Shown piece after piece: positions 63,957-64,000 of a stretch of DNA of 64,000 nucleotides. Each line of letters starts with the position of its first letter. Position 1 is the stretch's first letter. A program made the translations under genes and the position numbers. This DNA comes from Palsa-883 sp963847615. GTDB taxonomy: Bacteria > Pseudomonadota > Alphaproteobacteria > Acetobacterales > Acetobacteraceae. A model generated the notes under the pieces. The model saw nothing but the letters and a program-made list of their open reading frames with translations, had not been told where the DNA came from and did not search any database. Location of the stretch: the NCBI GenBank assembly GCA_963847615.1, contig CAWKAN010000026.1:62001-126000 (forward strand), read 5' to 3'.

Positions 63957-64000
63957 TGGCGGTGCACGGGGCAACGCACTGCGGGGATGCCGGGCGGCCA

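Overview
The window is GC-rich bacterial chromosome and looks alphaproteobacterial, most likely Acetobacteraceae or a near relative. This rests on the ribosomal protein and EF-Tu sequences, a class I (archaeal-type) lysyl-tRNA synthetase, hopanoid gene hpnH beside ispH, an Hda-like protein, and abundant GC-rich composite palindromes of a kind I associate with that family. The family-level assignment is inference.

Layout. 1-2.5 kb: minus-strand str operon rpsL-rpsG-tuf-rpsJ, with no fusA between rpsG and tuf. 3-10 kb: lysS, an MprF-like membrane protein, an SRAP protein and gabD. 9.8-12.4 kb: small accessory island with an MntA/HepT-type pair, a secreted protein, a MITE-like element and a hicAB pair whose start codon is preceded by a perfect palindrome. 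12.4-16.1 kb: nested insertions. A gabD fragment is split by a 3.46-kb element with terminal inverted repeats and an 8-bp target duplication. That element carries a frameshifted IS110 transposase and a group II intron, which sits in one arm of a hairpin. 16-25 kb: a molybdenum hydroxylase subunit, glutathione reductase, DNA polymerase IV, a GH15 glycosidase and an SDR. 26-30 kb: tlyA, ispH and hpnH.

30-53 kb is dominated by what looks like catabolism of nitrogenous or heterocyclic compounds. It holds a three-gene molybdenum hydroxylase set (large subunit, FAD subunit and a fused 2Fe-2S/CoxG protein) with a MarR regulator, three amidohydrolases, a polar amino acid ABC transporter, two LLM-type flavin monooxygenases, an HpaB-type flavin monooxygenase, a ureohydrolase, a DUF1989 protein, a sugar-epimerase-like SDR and a TauD-type dioxygenase. 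A TacA/TacT toxin-antitoxin pair lies in the middle. 53-58 kb: ppx-ppk-hda on the minus strand. 58.5-64 kb: surface polysaccharide genes (ugd, GT2, pyruvyltransferase-like, methyltransferase/glycosyltransferase fusion).

Two window-wide patterns stand out. First, eight copies (six full-length or nearly so) of a roughly 300-bp composite palindrome sit between or at the ends of genes; their central arms differ between copies, yet each copy stays self-complementary. Second, eight otherwise intact genes carry ten frame breaks, nearly all of which read as single-base insertions. That is more like insertion-biased assembly error than real gene decay, so the affected genes are marked as frameshifted and not assumed dead.
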